Assembly (NCBI RefSeq): GCF_003390885.1
Contig: NZ_QMEL01000004.1
Location: forward strand, 1 to 64,000
Direction of reading: 5' to 3'
DNA from: Pelagibacterium sediminicola
GTDB lineage: Bacteria; Pseudomonadota; Alphaproteobacteria; Rhizobiales; Devosiaceae
Length of the DNA: 64,000 nt
Below the pieces are notes generated by a model that searched no databases, had not been told where the DNA came from, and saw nothing but the letters and a program-made list of their open reading frames with translations. Positions 63,757 to 64,000 of this stretch are shown piece after piece; within the stretch, counting starts at the first letter, position 1, and each line of letters starts with the position of its first letter. The translations under genes were made by a program, and so were the position numbers.

Positions 63757-64000
63757 TCCCCGAACCTCAGGTGCCGCCTATATAGGTTCATCGACGGCAT
63801 CGGGCAACCGACTTTTGTCCGCATGCCCAACCCGTGAGCAGGTGAGGAGAATGGGTCACAGCGCAGGCTATCGCGCACGATTCGGCTTATCCACAATTCT
63901 CGCACCCTCCCCTGATGGAGATCGGTGCAAACAGGTGTTCAGGCCGCGATCAAGGGGCGGGGCGGGATATCGGCGCCCGCCTACTCCTCTCCCGTGCCGA

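Noticed and set aside
63851..64000. ORF running off the right edge, preceded by GAGGAGA
   Set aside because: The encoded peptide is Arg/Pro/Gly-rich like a shadow frame, the ribosome-binding site is too close to the ATG, and no motif is visible. Sequence to the right is needed.

Overview
The window is GC-rich, densely packed DNA from an alphaproteobacterium, most likely of the Hyphomicrobiales and perhaps close to Devosia or Pelagibacterium (inference). Clade markers seen in the sequence are an F1-ATPase inhibitor zeta subunit (DUF1476), the hybrid kinase CckA together with CtrA-type TTAA-N7-TTAA sites, SbmA/BacA, a MotE-like flagellar protein, a DksA that keeps one zinc-finger cysteine, and a GTTC-N7-GTTC type SOS box at recA.

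Layout. (1) 1-6.5 kb is an accessory block: a LuxR-family regulator, a TbpB-like surface lipoprotein followed by its Slam-type outer-membrane exporter (a type XI secretion pair), then a secreted ClpP-fold protein and two more exported proteins of unknown function. A 44-bp degenerate copy of part of the ClpP-like gene lies at the left edge. (2) 6.6-6.9 kb holds a tRNA-Leu(UAA) gene interrupted in its anticodon by a 213-nt group I intron. (3) 7-18 kb is housekeeping: an ASCH-like protein, gpt, a CinA-domain protein, an ABC-F ATPase, sfsA, map, radC, a CelD/BcsL-type acetyltransferase, ccdA and rpe. (4) 16-26 kb is the purine cluster (purB, purC, purS, purQ, purL) with bolA and the monothiol glutaredoxin gene; purS and purQ are separated by a small membrane ORF, a repeat element and an acyltransferase gene. 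(5) 26-46 kb carries two MFS pumps, an inositol-monophosphatase-family gene, ttcA, sbmA, rpsD, trmJ, a GFA protein, a baeRF protein, icd, an EamA permease, alaS, recA, cckA and a VapBC module. (6) 46.9-62.1 kb is a flagellar cluster: flhB-fliR-fliQ, fliE-flgC-flgB, fliO-fliP, a 1135-residue TPR protein-motE-DUF6468-fliM-fliL, and flgF-flgG-flgA-flgH. A beta-barrel protein and dksA close the window.

Regulation visible in the sequence is concentrated in the flagellar block. The flgB/fliO and fliL/flgF divergent promoters share a 13-bp palindrome (GGCAA-N3-TTGCC) and CtrA-like boxes, and flgF has a -24/-12 sigma-54-type promoter. With cckA in the same window this suggests a Caulobacter-like CckA-CtrA then sigma-54/FlbD hierarchy (inference).

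Four families of short intergenic repeats (A to D below), 15 copies in all plus one solo end, occupy most gaps longer than 100 bp. The most notable items are the tRNA-Leu group I intron, the lipoprotein-Slam pair beside an uncharacterised exported ClpP-like cassette, and the shared flagellar promoter palindromes.
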